NCBI RefSeq assembly: GCF_004379255.2
Contig: NC_056038.1
Span: 31,298,061 to 31,362,060, forward strand
DNA: 64,000 bases
Direction: 5' to 3'
From: Salvia splendens
Taxonomy: Eukaryota; Streptophyta; Magnoliopsida; Lamiales; Lamiaceae
How positions within the stretch are numbered: the stretch's first letter is position 1; every line of letters begins with the position of its first letter. The notes under the pieces were generated by a model. The model searched no databases and was not told where the DNA came from. It saw nothing but the letters and a program-made list of their open reading frames with translations. Positions 1 through 11,345 of the stretch are shown here, in pieces. The position numbers and the translations under genes were made by a program.

Positions 1-322
1 CTACTACCACCCGCGTTACTCATTTCACGTTGTTGATCTTGTACATAAATTAAGATAGAGAGAGTACTCGTTAAAACAAGTGGTGCGAATGAAAATGTCG
101 CGCAAATCGCGTATATATAGTGTTTCGAAAAGTAAAAAAAAATTGGCTCGCCGATCGGGAGGCTGCAATAGCGGCGAGCCGATCGGCGAGAGAATCGGCG
201 AGCGCCAGGGAATCGGCATTCCCTCGCCGAAATTCTCGCCGATTTAGCGCTCGCCGGCTGCAATAGTTCGGCGAGCGCCAAAAATCGGCGAGCTGCTCGC
301 TAGCCGACCACTGGAGATGCTC
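1..322 (-). mobile_element. PIF/Harbinger-type element, promoter end only
   Basis: The right edge reads CCACTGGAGATGCTC and is followed by TTA at 323-325, the usual 3-bp target site of PIF/Harbinger elements. The GC-rich subterminal part (about 140-320) repeats GGCGAGC/GCTCGCC words. Reading leftward on the minus strand there is a TATATATA tract near 112, then a leader, then an ATG at 21-23 whose frame leaves the window. The leader (about 57-95) is nearly identical to one at about 58820-58855 in front of a Harbinger transposase fragment, which supports the assignment. The other end lies outside the window. Confidence 0.7.
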
Positions 323-514
323 TTATAGGCTATAACAACGATTATGGAATTTATATACATATATATTCATTTATCTTCAATCCAAATAATAAAATTTTCA
401 TTAATTCTTTGAGACTGTATATAGTTCTTTTCTCCAAGCTCAGTGTCTTTTTATTAATTAAAAAATTGTATTTTATTTATTATACTTAGTTAATTTAATT
501 ATTAAGTAATATTA

Positions 515-702
515 TCTCCGTCACCTAAAATAGAAACTCTTTTCTTTTAGTCCATTCTATAAAAATAGAAACTTTTTATAATTTAACAAATTTCTTTCTG
601 TAATGATATGAAACACACTAACACACTTTTTTTTCTCTTACTTTATCAATTTTACATTAAAATGTCATTTCAAAAGTTTTTATTTTAAGGGGACGGAGGA
701 AA
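515..702. mobile_element. Stowaway-like MITE (degenerate)
   Basis: The ends are inverted (CTCCGTCACCTAAAA on the left, GGGGACGGAGG on the right) and flanked by TA, as for Tc1/mariner-derived Stowaway elements with CTCCCTCCGT-type termini. The interior is AT-rich and non-coding. Confidence 0.55.
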
Positions 703-1373
703 TAGTATAAATTTAAAATCTTAATAATTTTTTTTGATATTTTCAAACACATACTAATAAATAATTTAAATTATACATACTAATTACCCACCATATTAGT
801 TTTCGTCAATCACCTTGGTGACTTTGTGGCCAACAAATCACATATAGTCTCTTTCTTATTTTTCTCGCTAATCTTTTACCTTACTAATTGCACATAAAAA
901 TTTGTGTATTTTATAAATTTAATTTTTAGAATGAAGGGAATATAGCCAAGTCTAGTCTGTCTCACCAATCATATATATTAATGTTGAATGCAACAGATCC
1001 ACCACTGACTGTTCTCAGTCTTCTACTCCCCGCCTCAACTTTAACTAGTAGACTACTCCTTCCACACCAATGAATATGCACTTTGGATTTGGTACGAGTT
1101 TTAATGTAAAATTGATAAAGTGAGAGAGAGGTACAAAGAAAAACTAATTAAATTATTGCTAGTGGAGAATATGTCTCACCTCATTAGAGAAAGAAGACTT
1201 TCCAAAATTAGAAAGTGCATATTCTTGCGGGATGAACTAAAAAGGAAAGAGTGCATATTCTTGTAGGACAGAGTGAATATTTATTAGTATTATGTTTGTT
1301 AAACAAGTGCAAAAAAGGAAGTGTGACTAATTTTCTAGGACATATGGAGTAGTTAAAATAGTGCAATAATATA

Positions 1374-1624
1374 CTCACTCCGTTCCATAAAAGTATGTGC
1401 ACTTTCCATTTTCGTCTGTCCCATAAAAATATGTGCATTCCATTTTTAGAAAGTTATATCAATTTAATAATATAGGTCTCATCATCCACAAACACTACTT
1501 TAACTACTATTCTTATCATCTCTCTTAATTTACCATACCATTATCATCTTCTCTCTTATTTTATCAATTTTTTCTTAATTCTCGTGCCATCCCAAATGCA
1601 CATATTTTTTTGGAACGGATGGAG
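1374..1624. mobile_element. Stowaway-like MITE
   Basis: A 251-bp non-coding element. The left end CTCACTCCGTTCC is the inverted match of the right end GGAACGGATGGAG. TA flanks both sides (1372-1373 and 1625-1626). GTGCACTTTCC and GTGCATTCC words recur inside. Confidence 0.75.
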
Positions 1625-2121
1625 TATAAACATAAATCAAAATAGATTTAAACATTGAAAATGCGCTTACTATACATATTATACATTTAAATTGAACTAA
1701 TTCATTTGATTAACTTAATCAAGCTCATTTTTTACTAATTAATATACGATCAATTAATTTAATAATCAATTACATGCAGGGAGTAATAGTAGTACTCCGT
1801 ATTTATTAAGCCTAAAACAGCAAATGGAGTAAATCTAACTTAAAAAATAAGTATAAAATGTGCACGGTGAGCAGCGCCTCAATCTATTCTTCTTCTTCTT
1901 CGATCATTTTCTTCTTCCAGCCTCCAGGTGAGTTTCAGAAATTTTCTCCTCCCTTCTATCCCCACTTTTCAATATCCACAAAGAATTGACTTGGATGCAA
2001 TATTCATAAAAATATGCGTATGCGAACAGTACCGACCCAAAAATGCTGTATCACTGTTCAAAAACCCAAAATTTGGGGGATTTGTGATGGGTTTTGGAGC
2101 ATTGTTGGAGGTGATTCTTCC

Positions 2122-2471
2122 TGTTGAAGCTGAGATCTTATGCAACATACATGCAAACGAGCTGGAGCGAAAGGAAATCAGAAATGAAGAAGACCGTTGG
2201 AAAAGTAGCCGTTGGTGTCGGTTGGAAGTTAGTTGTGACAGCTGGCGGTTGGTTAGGATTTAGTTATGAGCTTAGATATTTTACTTAGCTCATTTGGTGA
2301 GCAAGCTTAGATAGTATAAATAGCTTTCTTTTCAGCTGATTGTATTTTCGAGTTTGATACAACAATCAATAAGAAATCAAGTTTCCGTTTTGTTATCTCT
2401 TCTCTCTCAGTTTGTGTAGTTTTAGTTCTTTGAGTGTTTTTGTTATAATGAGTGTTTTTTGAGTTTCTACA
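2122..2471 (+). repeat. 5' LTR of copia-1
   Basis: 350 bp, TG...CA termini. A TATA box (TATAAATA) at 2315-2322 is the likely start of the element's transcript. The PBS follows at 2472. It matches the 3' LTR with no difference found by eye. Confidence 0.95.
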
Positions 2472-2533
2472 TGGTATCAGAAGTAAACACCGTGTTTCCG
2501 CTCCAATCTCTACTTTAATCTTCATCATTCACG

Positions 2534-5500
2534 ATGAACAATCGTGGCAATCGTGGTAATCGCGGAGGAGATGTAATCGTACCTGCCGATGATCATAGCA
2601 GCCCTTACTATCTTCATCCTAGTGATAGTCCTGGTCTTCAGCTTGTTCCTCACGTTCTCATTGGATCCAATTACATCAATTGGAGCAGATCAATCACCAC
2701 TGCTCTCATTGCGAAGAACAAGCTGCAGTTTGTCGATGGTTCTCTGATTCGACCAAATGATGATGATCTCCTCTATTCCGCTTGGATTCGTTGCAATAGT
2801 ATGGTGGTATCGTGGTTACGCAACTCTGTTTCTCCTCAAATCTGCTCCAGCGTCATGTATCTGGACAATGCTTATGAGGTTTGGTCTGATCTTCATGAAC
2901 GTTTTTCTCAAGCTGATTCAGCTAGATCTTATCAATTAAAGCAAAAACTTATGGCTCTTGTGCAAGGAAATTCTGATGTTAGCACATATTTTACAAATCT
3001 TCGAATTGTGTGGGATGAATTCAAGCATACACAACCTGCTGCTTGGTGCACTTGTGGTAATTGTAGGTGCAACAGTGCATTGCGTTGGCATACACACCAG
3101 GAAGATGAATGCACAATTCAATTCCTTATTGGTTTGAATTCCTCATACTCTCAGATCAGATCCACTATTCTATCTACCGTGCCTTTACCTTCTCTATCCA
3201 AAGCGTTTGCTCTTGTTGCTCAAGAAGAGAGACAACGAACTATCGATAGTACTATGATGAACTCTTCCCCAGTTTCATCCAGTGAACAGCCGTTTAGCAT
3301 CCATGCAGCCTCTTCAAATTTTGGCCGTGGAAGATTGCTATGTTCTCATTGTGGTCGAAATAATCACACTGTTGATAGATGTTTTTCTCTACATGGATTT
3401 CCTCAAGGTTATGGCCGAGGAAGAGGAAAACCTCCTTACAGAGACTTCTCTACTCCTAAGGTCAATTATGTTGAAGAATCACCTACTGAGGATGGTGACA
3501 AAACTGTCACCAGTTCGCTGCCCTCTTCAACCACTTCTCCATCTACAGATCAACTTCAGCAGCTCATTTCTCTACTGCAATCTCAGTTTGCTGCCATTTC
3601 TACATCAACTACTCCACAGCTTTCAAGCTCCTCCGCTACTCAATCCAGTCCTCAGCCTTTCATATCTCCTCAGTCTACTCCTTTTACTGGTACCACTCTT
3701 TTCTCCCCCTTTGTTGCTGCTTCTTCATTATCTTCTTCTCTGTGGTTACTTGACACTGGTGCCACACATCATGTTTGTTGTGATATTACCTTTTTCTCTC
3801 AATCATCTCCTGTTTATGATGCCTTTGTGAATCTACCAAATGGTGAGAAAGCAAATGTTACTCACATGGGCACAATACACTTAACACCAACAATTACTCT
3901 TCAATCTGTTTTGTGTGTTCCTTCATTCTCTTTCAACCTTGTCTCCATCAGTTCTCTCACTTCATCTATGTCTTGTTGTGTTTCTTTTACACATGACTCC
4001 ATCCTCATTCAGGGAGCTTCTCCGGGGATTGTGATTGGGAAGGGTAGCCGTCTTGGTAACCTCTACTCCCTCGATATATCCACTGCAAATTTAGCACATT
4101 CAGATTCTAGCTCTTGTGTAAATTCTGTTGTTGCCTTAGATATTTGGCACAAGAGACTTGGTCATTTGGCTTTCAATAAACTCAAATCTATGAATGATGT
4201 TATCTCATTTTCAAAATCTACTCATTCGATTTGTGAAGTCTGCCCTTTAGCCAAACAACATCATCTTCCTTTCCATGAATCTGATTCTGTTGCTGCTCAT
4301 ATTTTTGATCTCATACATTGTGACATCTGGGGGCCTTTTACCCCTTGCACCACACATGGCTATGCCTATTTTTTGACTATTGTTGATGATAAATCTAGGT
4401 TTGTGTGGACTTTTCTTATGCAACACAAATCCGATGTCAAAACTATCCTAACTCAGTTTTTCCACACTGTCTCCACTCAGTTCTCTAAGAAGATCAAAAC
4501 TATAAGATCTGATAATGGACCTGAATTCCATCTACCATCTCTATATACTTCTTTTGGCACTCTAGTTCAACACTCTTGTGTTGAAACCCCTCAGCAAAAT
4601 GCTAGGGTAGAAAGAAAACACCAGCATTTACTCAATGTGGCTCGAAGTCTCCTTTTTCAGTCACATTTGCCTATCACATTCTGGGGAGACAGTGTGCTTG
4701 CTGCCTCATACATTATAAACAGAATCCCTTCTTCTGTCCTCCCAAACAATGCCACTCCTTTCCATATTCTATTCAATAAACCACCCTCTTATTCTCACAT
4801 GAAAGTCTTTGGTTGCCTATGTTTTGCTTCAACCTTACAGAGAGATAGAAACAAGTTCTCTCCAAGGGCTTCTAGATGTGTCTTTTTGGGATACCCCTCG
4901 GGATATAAAGGATATAGAGTTCTTAATCTTGACTCTATGCAAGAACTCATAACAAGAAATGTGGTTTTTCATGAGGATTCTTTTCCTTACTCCCATCTGC
5001 ATCCTTCCTTTTTCCCATCCTCTTCACCACAGTCTTCAGCCTCACATGATATTTCTGCCGCACCTCCTACAGATCCATCTATTCCAAATCTTTCTGCCTC
5101 ACCTACAGCTCCATCTACCTTATCTCCTGATACTGATACCTCTCACACTATCCCACAGAATGCTACTACCAGAACTGGTAGAGTCACAAAACCTCCCTCA
5201 CACTTGACTGATTATGTTTGTAATTCAGTTTCCTCTTCAACTCCATACCCCATATCCTCTTATTTTTCTCTATCCAAACTCTCTCCACAACACCTCAAAT
5301 ACATAATACTCATGACTGCGGTTTTTGAGCCCAAGTCATACACCCAAGCTTCATCTTCTCTGGATTGGCAGCAAGCTATGCAGGAGGAATTGGCTGCTCT
5401 GGAGAAGACAAAGACTTGGACTATTATGCCTCTACCTGCAGGGAAATTTCCCATCGATTGCAAATGGGTCTACAAGGTAAAATTTAAAGCTGATGCCTCA

Positions 5501-6877
5501 GTTGAAAGACTCAAAGCTCGTTTGGTTGCAAAGGGTTTTACACAGCTCGAAGGCATTGATTTTCTTGACACTTTTTCCCCGGTTGCCAAGCTAACTACTG
5601 TGAAACTCTTATTAGCCATTGCTGCTATTAAAGGCTGGACTCTCTCACATTTAGACATCAATAATGCCTTTCTCTATGGTGATTTGGAAGAAGAGATTTA
5701 TATGAACTTACCACCTGGGCTCATTGTTGAGGGGGGGTGCTCTACTGGTCCTAAGCTTGTATGCAAGCTGAATAAATCTCTATATGGCTTAAAACAAGCC
5801 TCACGACAGTGGTATCTCAAGCTCTCTGAAGTTCTCGCAAAATTTGGACTCCAACAATCAGCCTCGGATCACTCTTTCTTCTTTAAGAAAGATAAATCAA
5901 CATTCTTTGGTGTTGTAGTGTATGTTGATGATATGATGGTTGCTACTAACACACCGGATATGATAGAAGAGTTCAAGAATTTCCTTACTCAGTTCTTCAA
6001 ATTTAAGGACTTAGGAGTTCCAAAATACTTCCTAGGCCTTGAGATAGCAAGAAACAAGGAAGGCATTCAGATTTCTCAAAGGAAGTATGCTATGGATCTA
6101 ATTAGAGATGCTGGTTTATTAGGCTGTAAGCCATCATCAGTTCCTATGGACCCCACGAATAATCTGAAACAAGACACTGATCATCCTATGCAAGATCCAT
6201 CAAAGTATAGAAGACAAATAGGGAGGCTCCTTTACTTGTGCATAACAAGGCCCGACATAACATTCGCGGTTCACAAATTGAGTCAATATGTGTCAAAGCC
6301 CTGTGAAGAACATTGGGAAGCCACTGAAAAGATACTTAAGTACTTGAAAGGAACGCCGGGGCATGGTTTATTTTATTCAAGTGACAATAATCCCACACTT
6401 AGCATCTTTTCAGATGCGGATTGGGCAGCATGCCTTGATACTAGAAGATCTATGACAGGATATTGCCTATTCCTTGGTTCATCGTTGATTTCTTGGAAGG
6501 CAAAGAAGCAGCATACGGTTTCAAGGTCATCAGCTGAGGCGGAATACAGGGCCATGGCGCATGCTACTTGCGAGGTAGTATGGGGAAGAGCTCTATTAGA
6601 AGATTTTGGTGTTAAAATTGAAAGAGCAGTTCCCCTGTTCTGTGATAATCAAGCGGCAATACACATCAGCTCTAATCCAGTCTTTCACGAGCGTACAAAG
6701 CACATCGAGATAGATTGTCACACTGTGAGAGAGAGATATTTGGATGGTATTATCAAGCCTATGCAGATAAAGAATGATCAGCAACTGGCTGACATTTTTA
6801 CTAAACCTCTAGGTGCTTCAGCCTTTGAAAATATTCTCAGCAAGATGAACTTTCGAAGTCTATATAGTCCATCTTGA
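2534..6877 (+). CDS. copia-1 Gag-Pol polyprotein
   Basis: One uninterrupted 1447-residue frame gives the whole copia polyprotein; the ATG lies 62 bases after the LTR. In order: a Gag region (about residues 30-260), a CCHC zinc knuckle CSHCGRNNHTVDRC near 270 that binds RNA, an aspartic protease with LDTGATHH near 405, the pre-integrase motif WHKRLGHL near 537, the integrase core (HCDIWGPF near 595, the Glu-bearing ARVERKH near 690), reverse transcriptase with YVDD near 1129, and RNase H starting at SDADW near 1292. The order protease-integrase-RT-RNase H is diagnostic of Ty1/copia. No stop or frameshift is present, so the protein could be functional. The lineage within copia was not determined. 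Confidence 0.96.
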   Translation: MNNRGNRGNRGGDVIVPADDHSSPYYLHPSDSPGLQLVPHVLIGSNYINWSRSITTALIAKNKLQFVDGSLIRPNDDDLLYSAWIRCNSMVVSWLRNSVSPQICSSVMYLDNAYEVWSDLHERFSQADSARSYQLKQKLMALVQGNSDVSTYFTNLRIVWDEFKHTQPAAWCTCGNCRCNSALRWHTHQEDECTIQFLIGLNSSYSQIRSTILSTVPLPSLSKAFALVAQEERQRTIDSTMMNSSPVSSSEQPFSIHAASSNFGRGRLLCSHCGRNNHTVDRCFSLHGFPQGYGRGRGKPPYRDFSTPKVNYVEESPTEDGDKTVTSSLPSSTTSPSTDQLQQLISLLQSQFAAISTSTTPQLSSSSATQSSPQPFISPQSTPFTGTTLFSPFVAASSLSSSLWLLDTGATHHVCCDITFFSQSSPVYDAFVNLPNGEKANVTHMGTIHLTPTITLQSVLCVPSFSFNLVSISSLTSSMSCCVSFTHDSILIQGASPGIVIGKGSRLGNLYSLDISTANLAHSDSSSCVNSVVALDIWHKRLGHLAFNKLKSMNDVISFSKSTHSICEVCPLAKQHHLPFHESDSVAAHIFDLIHCDIWGPFTPCTTHGYAYFLTIVDDKSRFVWTFLMQHKSDVKTILTQFFHTVSTQFSKKIKTIRSDNGPEFHLPSLYTSFGTLVQHSCVETPQQNARVERKHQHLLNVARSLLFQSHLPITFWGDSVLAASYIINRIPSSVLPNNATPFHILFNKPPSYSHMKVFGCLCFASTLQRDRNKFSPRASRCVFLGYPSGYKGYRVLNLDSMQELITRNVVFHEDSFPYSHLHPSFFPSSSPQSSASHDISAAPPTDPSIPNLSASPTAPSTLSPDTDTSHTIPQNATTRTGRVTKPPSHLTDYVCNSVSSSTPYPISSYFSLSKLSPQHLKYIILMTAVFEPKSYTQASSSLDWQQAMQEELAALEKTKTWTIMPLPAGKFPIDCKWVYKVKFKADASVERLKARLVAKGFTQLEGIDFLDTFSPVAKLTTVKLLLAIAAIKGWTLSHLDINNAFLYGDLEEEIYMNLPPGLIVEGGCSTGPKLVCKLNKSLYGLKQASRQWYLKLSEVLAKFGLQQSASDHSFFFKKDKSTFFGVVVYVDDMMVATNTPDMIEEFKNFLTQFFKFKDLGVPKYFLGLEIARNKEGIQISQRKYAMDLIRDAGLLGCKPSSVPMDPTNNLKQDTDHPMQDPSKYRRQIGRLLYLCITRPDITFAVHKLSQYVSKPCEEHWEATEKILKYLKGTPGHGLFYSSDNNPTLSIFSDADWAACLDTRRSMTGYCLFLGSSLISWKAKKQHTVSRSSAEAEYRAMAHATCEVVWGRALLEDFGVKIERAVPLFCDNQAAIHISSNPVFHERTKHIEIDCHTVRERYLDGIIKPMQIKNDQQLADIFTKPLGASAFENILSKMNFRSLYSPS

Positions 6878-6884
6878 GAGGGGG

Positions 6885-7234
6885 TGTTGAAGCTGAGATC
6901 TTATGCAACATACATGCAAACGAGCTGGAGCGAAAGGAAATCAGAAATGAAGAAGACCGTTGGAAAAGTAGCCGTTGGTGTCGGTTGGAAGTTAGTTGTG
7001 ACAGCTGGCGGTTGGTTAGGATTTAGTTATGAGCTTAGATATTTTACTTAGCTCATTTGGTGAGCAAGCTTAGATAGTATAAATAGCTTTCTTTTCAGCT
7101 GATTGTATTTTCGAGTTTGATACAACAATCAATAAGAAATCAAGTTTCCGTTTTGTTATCTCTTCTCTCTCAGTTTGTGTAGTTTTAGTTCTTTGAGTGT
7201 TTTTGTTATAATGAGTGTTTTTTGAGTTTCTACA
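6885..7234 (+). repeat. 3' LTR of copia-1
   Basis: 350 bp, preceded by the purine tract and followed by the TSD CTTCC at 7235-7239. It is the same length as the 5' LTR and has the same TATA box at 7078-7085. Confidence 0.95.
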
Positions 7235-7239
7235 CTTCC

Positions 7240-7567
7240 CTCCATTTTGCGTTTTCCAGTACCGTTGGAGACAGGTCCCTAATTACATTCTACTAAATCC
7301 TTTTTTGAGACACAGCCCCAACTCCAATTTCATCGTTTCCCTCACTCTCTCCTGTCGTCTCTCTCTCGGTCTCGCGCCTGTCCCCGCCGACTCAAACAGT
7401 GAAAGAGAGACAGGACAACCCGCCTCCTCCGCCATCCTGCAGTATCAAGGTGTGCCCTCGGCGCTTCGGTTGTTATATCGTGTTAGTTGTGTTATTCATT
7501 GAGCTGATGAACGCATCAACAGAAGAGTGCCGTTTTTGTTTATTTTTTCTGAAATGAAAAAGAGTTC
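7240..7567 (+). promoter_or_regulatory. Possible 5' leader of the FHY gene
   Basis: A CT-rich, CpG-containing stretch (about 7300-7460) looks like a plant 5' untranslated exon and ends at TATCAAG followed by GTGTGC, a plausible donor. If so, the solo LTR at 7568-7989 lies in a 5'-UTR intron. There is no protein evidence; this is inferred from position and composition. Confidence 0.35.
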
Positions 7568-7989
7568 TGTTAAGGACCTAAATCCCTAACGATCCGATAA
7601 AACGGACAATAACGAGATAAAGATAATCCGGCGCCCGTGAGGGTCGGCGGAGATAAAGATCTGGGCGGCTGTGCGCGGGTTCCAACCCGTCGGGCAACGG
7701 CTACAGATCAGATATACGTTCCGGCTGTGCGCGGAGACCTTCCGTCGGGCAGCAGGTAGCGTAAGAAATTAGGGATTCAAAGAATCACACGTGGACTTGG
7801 CCAAAATAATATTGTATTTCATTGAATGAATATTATGGAAGACTCCACACATATTTATAATATGTGTGGATACAAAAAAGATATGCTAAATCCCTATAAT
7901 ATCTAAACAAAATAATAAAAGAAGATATGCTAAATCCCTATGATATCTAAACAAAATAATTATATTAGAAGAGAGTTAGGATCGTATCA
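7568..7989. mobile_element. Solo LTR, 422 bp
   Basis: It begins TGTTAAGG and ends GTATCA (TG...CA), with an exact 5-bp TSD AGTTC at 7563-7567 and 7990-7994. No internal domain, PBS or second LTR is present. Near its right end a ~40-bp block (AGATATGCTAAATCCC...) is repeated at about 7878 and 7922. It probably arose by recombination between two LTRs of a lost element. Confidence 0.8.
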
Positions 7990-8343
7990 AGTTCTCTCTC
8001 GAACACCAGAATTGTGTTCAAGAGCTCATTCACATGATCAAAGTGTGTTCAATTCGACACCGATATTCCCCAAAACCTCCACATCGCCATCTCCCTCGCC
8101 TAAATTGATTGCGCACCGCTAATTGATGTTTATTAGTATTATTGAGTTTTTTATTGACTTATTCTGCCATCATGAATTAGATTTCTTTTCTGCTTTCCTC
8201 AATTTCCGCTTGATTAACCACTGCACTGTCATATTTTGAATCAGTTGGGTCCAACAGCTCTTCTTTGACTTGTTTGTGCAGCAGGATTATTTATCATGGT
8301 TGATGAATCATAACTCTGCTTTGGTGTGCTATTCATTCATGTT

Positions 8344-11300
8344 ATGTCAATGACAAGCACTTTGAGAAAGCTCGCATCCTGCATTATCCTTGATTTGGAT
8401 GGAACACTTCTTAATACAGGTGGTGTTTATATTCTTTTGTAGAGATCTTTTATTTATATAAATGCCATTAAGATACGAAATTTCTTTAATGATTATCGTG
8501 CATAAATTGATCAAAATGGAAAGGAAAGTACTTTTACTAGTCTTTCTGGAGGAATAGATTGCCATCTGCAGTAGATGAGCATAGATTTACAATGTGGGCG
8601 CGGGATGAACTTTATAGGGCTTTATGTTGTGTCCTCTAGTGTTACTTATTTAAATTTCATATATATTAGACGCCATTGTGCACGATGTCTTGAAGGCTTA
8701 CCTGGTAAAGTATGGAAAGCAATGGGATGGAAGAAGATCTGATAGAGTTGTTGGAAAGACACCCTATGAAGCTGCAACTGCTATTGTTGAAGATTATGAA
8801 CTTCCCATAACTACAAATGAGCTTTTATCAGAACTTTCTCCAATATTCTCCGAGAAGTAATGTTGCTTATCTTCTAGCTCCTCTCTTATTTATATTATTG
8901 ATGAAGTTGGTAATTATTATGATCATGCATCTTCTTACTTGGCTAACAGTTGTGCATTGTTCTTTTTGAATATTTGGAACTTTTGGAATTGCATAACAAA
9001 TTTACGCCGGTGGGACATGCATGTTTCCCATGTTTCATCTTACTAAAGCCTATTGTGTCATTTTGCAATGTGTTGTCTAGAAACTTATTTAGCAACTTGC
9101 TCTCATGAAGTACTCTCTCTCCATCCAACTCAAAGGCCACATTTCTTGTTCGGAACGAGATATTATGAGTGTTGTTCAGAGTGTTAAGTGGAGAGAGAAT
9201 AAAGTCGGATATAAAATAAAGTAGAGAGTGGTGTTTCTTTTTTTAGAAATGTGTCACTTGGAGTGGGACATCCCAAAAAGGAAAATGTGTCACTTTGAGT
9301 GGAAAGGAGTGCATGTTTCTTAGAGAGATTCTAATATTTTTCTTCAAATATAGAACGATGATTCTTTTTTCCGGTTTATGCAAAGTGAGTAACTTAGTTT
9401 CCATGTTTTCTTACCTAAACTTTGCACAATTAAGGTTTGAGAAGAAGAGGCACACTTGGTTGATTGAGTAAATTATGCCATCTTTGCCTATGGAGATAAT
9501 TTACTTTAGGAACATGTTGGCACAGTTTTCATTTTCTCCCATTTGGTTTTCCTTGAGTTATCAAGTATTATACTAGTATGTTTCAATTATGTTATTGGCA
9601 ATATGTACCTTCTTTCTTGGTGAGGACTACCTAATTGTTATTTTAATTTCATATTAGGTGGTGCAGCATCAAAGCCCAACCTGGCGCCAACAGGTTAATT
9701 AACCATTTGAGGAGTCATGGCGTGTTGATGGGCTTGGCTTCAAATTCCTCAAAGGAAAATATTGAAACTAAGATTTCTTATCATCATGGTACTTGGATGT
9801 GAATCTGATTTTTGCACCCACATCACTTATGTGTATTGTTTTCATTTGCATTTCCTGTGGCAATAAAAACTTGTAGGATGGAAAGAATCGTTCTCTGTCA
9901 TTTTAGGTGGTGATGTAGTCACTTCTGCGAAGCCATCTCCTGAGATGTAAGATTAATTAAACCTACTTTATCTTGCTACTTTGGATGCTTCTTTCAGAAA
10001 AGAAAGCAGTAATGGCCATATGACTTTGTGGTTTATCGTTGCAGATATCTTGAAGCTGCTAAGAGGCTGGAGGTAGAAGTTGCAAGTTGTCTTGTCATTG
10101 AAGATTCACTGTAAGTATTAGTGAAGCACTATGTTGCAACGGGTGGACAGTAATACTTTGAGCAAGTTGATATTTTGAGATTTGTGGTACTTGGATTTTT
10201 CTTCTGAGTACATTGAATATGTTATTTCCCCATGGAAAACATATGCTTGCTAGCCAGATAGTATGTTATTTCACAAAGCTTTAAGGACCAGAATCAATCA
10301 ATTTGCAGAATGAGTTTCTTTTATTTTTACTCATGTATACGCTTCTTTCCTATAAATATATTGTAAATTTGTGTAAAATTAATAAAATTACAATGCTATT
10401 ATTATTTCATGTATTATTTATAGGACGGGTGTTGCTGCTGGTAAGGCTGCTGGAATGGAAGTGGTTGCTGTTCCGTCACTTCCTAAACAATCCCATAATT
10501 TCACCTTGGCAGATGAGGTGATTAATTCCCTCCTGGACTTGCGGCCCGAAAAGTGGGGCCTACCCGCATTTGAAGACTGTGAGCTGCTCTTTCCCGTCTT
10601 TGATTGTTTTGTTGCATGCTATATTCTACATATTGATCTAGCAATTGCTGCAGGGATGGAAGGTACTTTACCAATAGAACCATGGTACATTGGTGGTCCC
10701 GTCATCAAGGGCTATGGCCGTGGTTCAAAGGTTCTCGGGATTCCTACAGGTTTTTCCACAAACAGATAATCAATTACTCTGGTTGTTGATAGAGGAGTAT
10801 GGTCTAACAAACTTGGTCTTGTGCTGTTCTTCCAGCTAATTTGTCGACTGAAGGTTACTCGGATCTCCTCTTGGAGCATCCTTCTGGTGTTTACTTTGGG
10901 TGGGCTGGACTGGCAACTCGAGGTGTTTACAAGATGGTAATGAGCATAGGTTGGAACCCTTACTTCAACAACACCGAAAAGACAATTGTGAGTCGTGCTC
11001 GTGTTGCTCTTTTCTGCAATCTTTTTTTGGCCTTTTCCCATTCTTATCCTATAAAATCATTACAGGAGCCATGGTTGCTTCATGATTTTAAAGAAGATTT
11101 CTACTGTGAAGACCTACGTCTTGCTATTGTCGGCTACATAAGGCCTGAGGTATGTTCTCTGATCATTGTTTCACATGAAGAAATAATATGTAACCAACGT
11201 TAATGGCGTCGTTGTACAGACCAACTTTTCGTCGCTCGAGAGCCTGGTAGCAAAGATCCACGAGGACGGAGAGATTGCTGAGAAAGCGCTTCAACTTCCC

Positions 11301-11345
11301 CAGTATTCCAAGTATAGGGATGATCCATATTTCAAAAGTTCCTAA
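8344..11345 (+). CDS. FHY: Bifunctional FMN phosphatase / riboflavin kinase, 10 exons
   Basis: Exons by GT-AG sites and continuous frame: 8344-8419, 8670-8856, 9658-9788, 9877-9946, 10045-10110, 10424-10578, 10654-10749, 10836-10987, 11066-11149, 11220-11345. They total 1143 nt, or 380 residues. The N-terminal half is a HAD phosphatase (nucleophile motif DLDGT at 17-21, conserved Lys in AKPSPE, acidic motif EDSL) that would hydrolyse FMN. The C-terminal half from about residue 230 is a riboflavin kinase (GRGSKVLGIPTAN at 250-262, candidate catalytic Glu near 312) that makes FMN from riboflavin and ATP. This fusion is typical of plants, and the Arabidopsis protein is about the same length. No transit peptide is evident, so it is probably cytosolic. 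All exons join in phase and no lesion was found. The symbol rests on recognition, not a search. Confidence 0.94.

Larger units (their letters stand above)
323..2116. other. AT-rich intergenic stretch with degenerate MITEs
   Basis: No coding region is recognised. It holds two Stowaway-like MITEs (listed separately) and a third, more decayed one at about 1053-1276 that shares the word GTGCATATTCTTG. A CT-rich stretch at 1885-1929 ends in CTCCAG followed by GTGAGT, a good splice donor, so it may be a non-coding first exon of the downstream FHY gene. That is inference only. Confidence 0.5.
2122..7234 (+). mobile_element. Complete Ty1/copia LTR retrotransposon (copia-1)
   Basis: The element starts TGTTGAAG and ends TTTCTACA, with an exact 5-bp TSD CTTCC at 2117-2121 and 7235-7239. 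It has two 350-bp LTRs, a primer-binding site at 2472 matching the end of initiator tRNA-Met (TGGTATCAGA), one open gag-pol frame, and a purine tract (GAGAGGGGG) just before the 3' LTR at 6885. No LTR difference was seen by eye, so insertion was recent. It sits upstream of the FHY gene, between that gene and a possible non-coding exon at about 1885-1929. Confidence 0.95.

Noticed and set aside
1928..2263. 111-codon open frame
   Set aside because: It crosses the boundary into the copia-1 LTR, and its last third is repeated LTR sequence also found at the 3' LTR.
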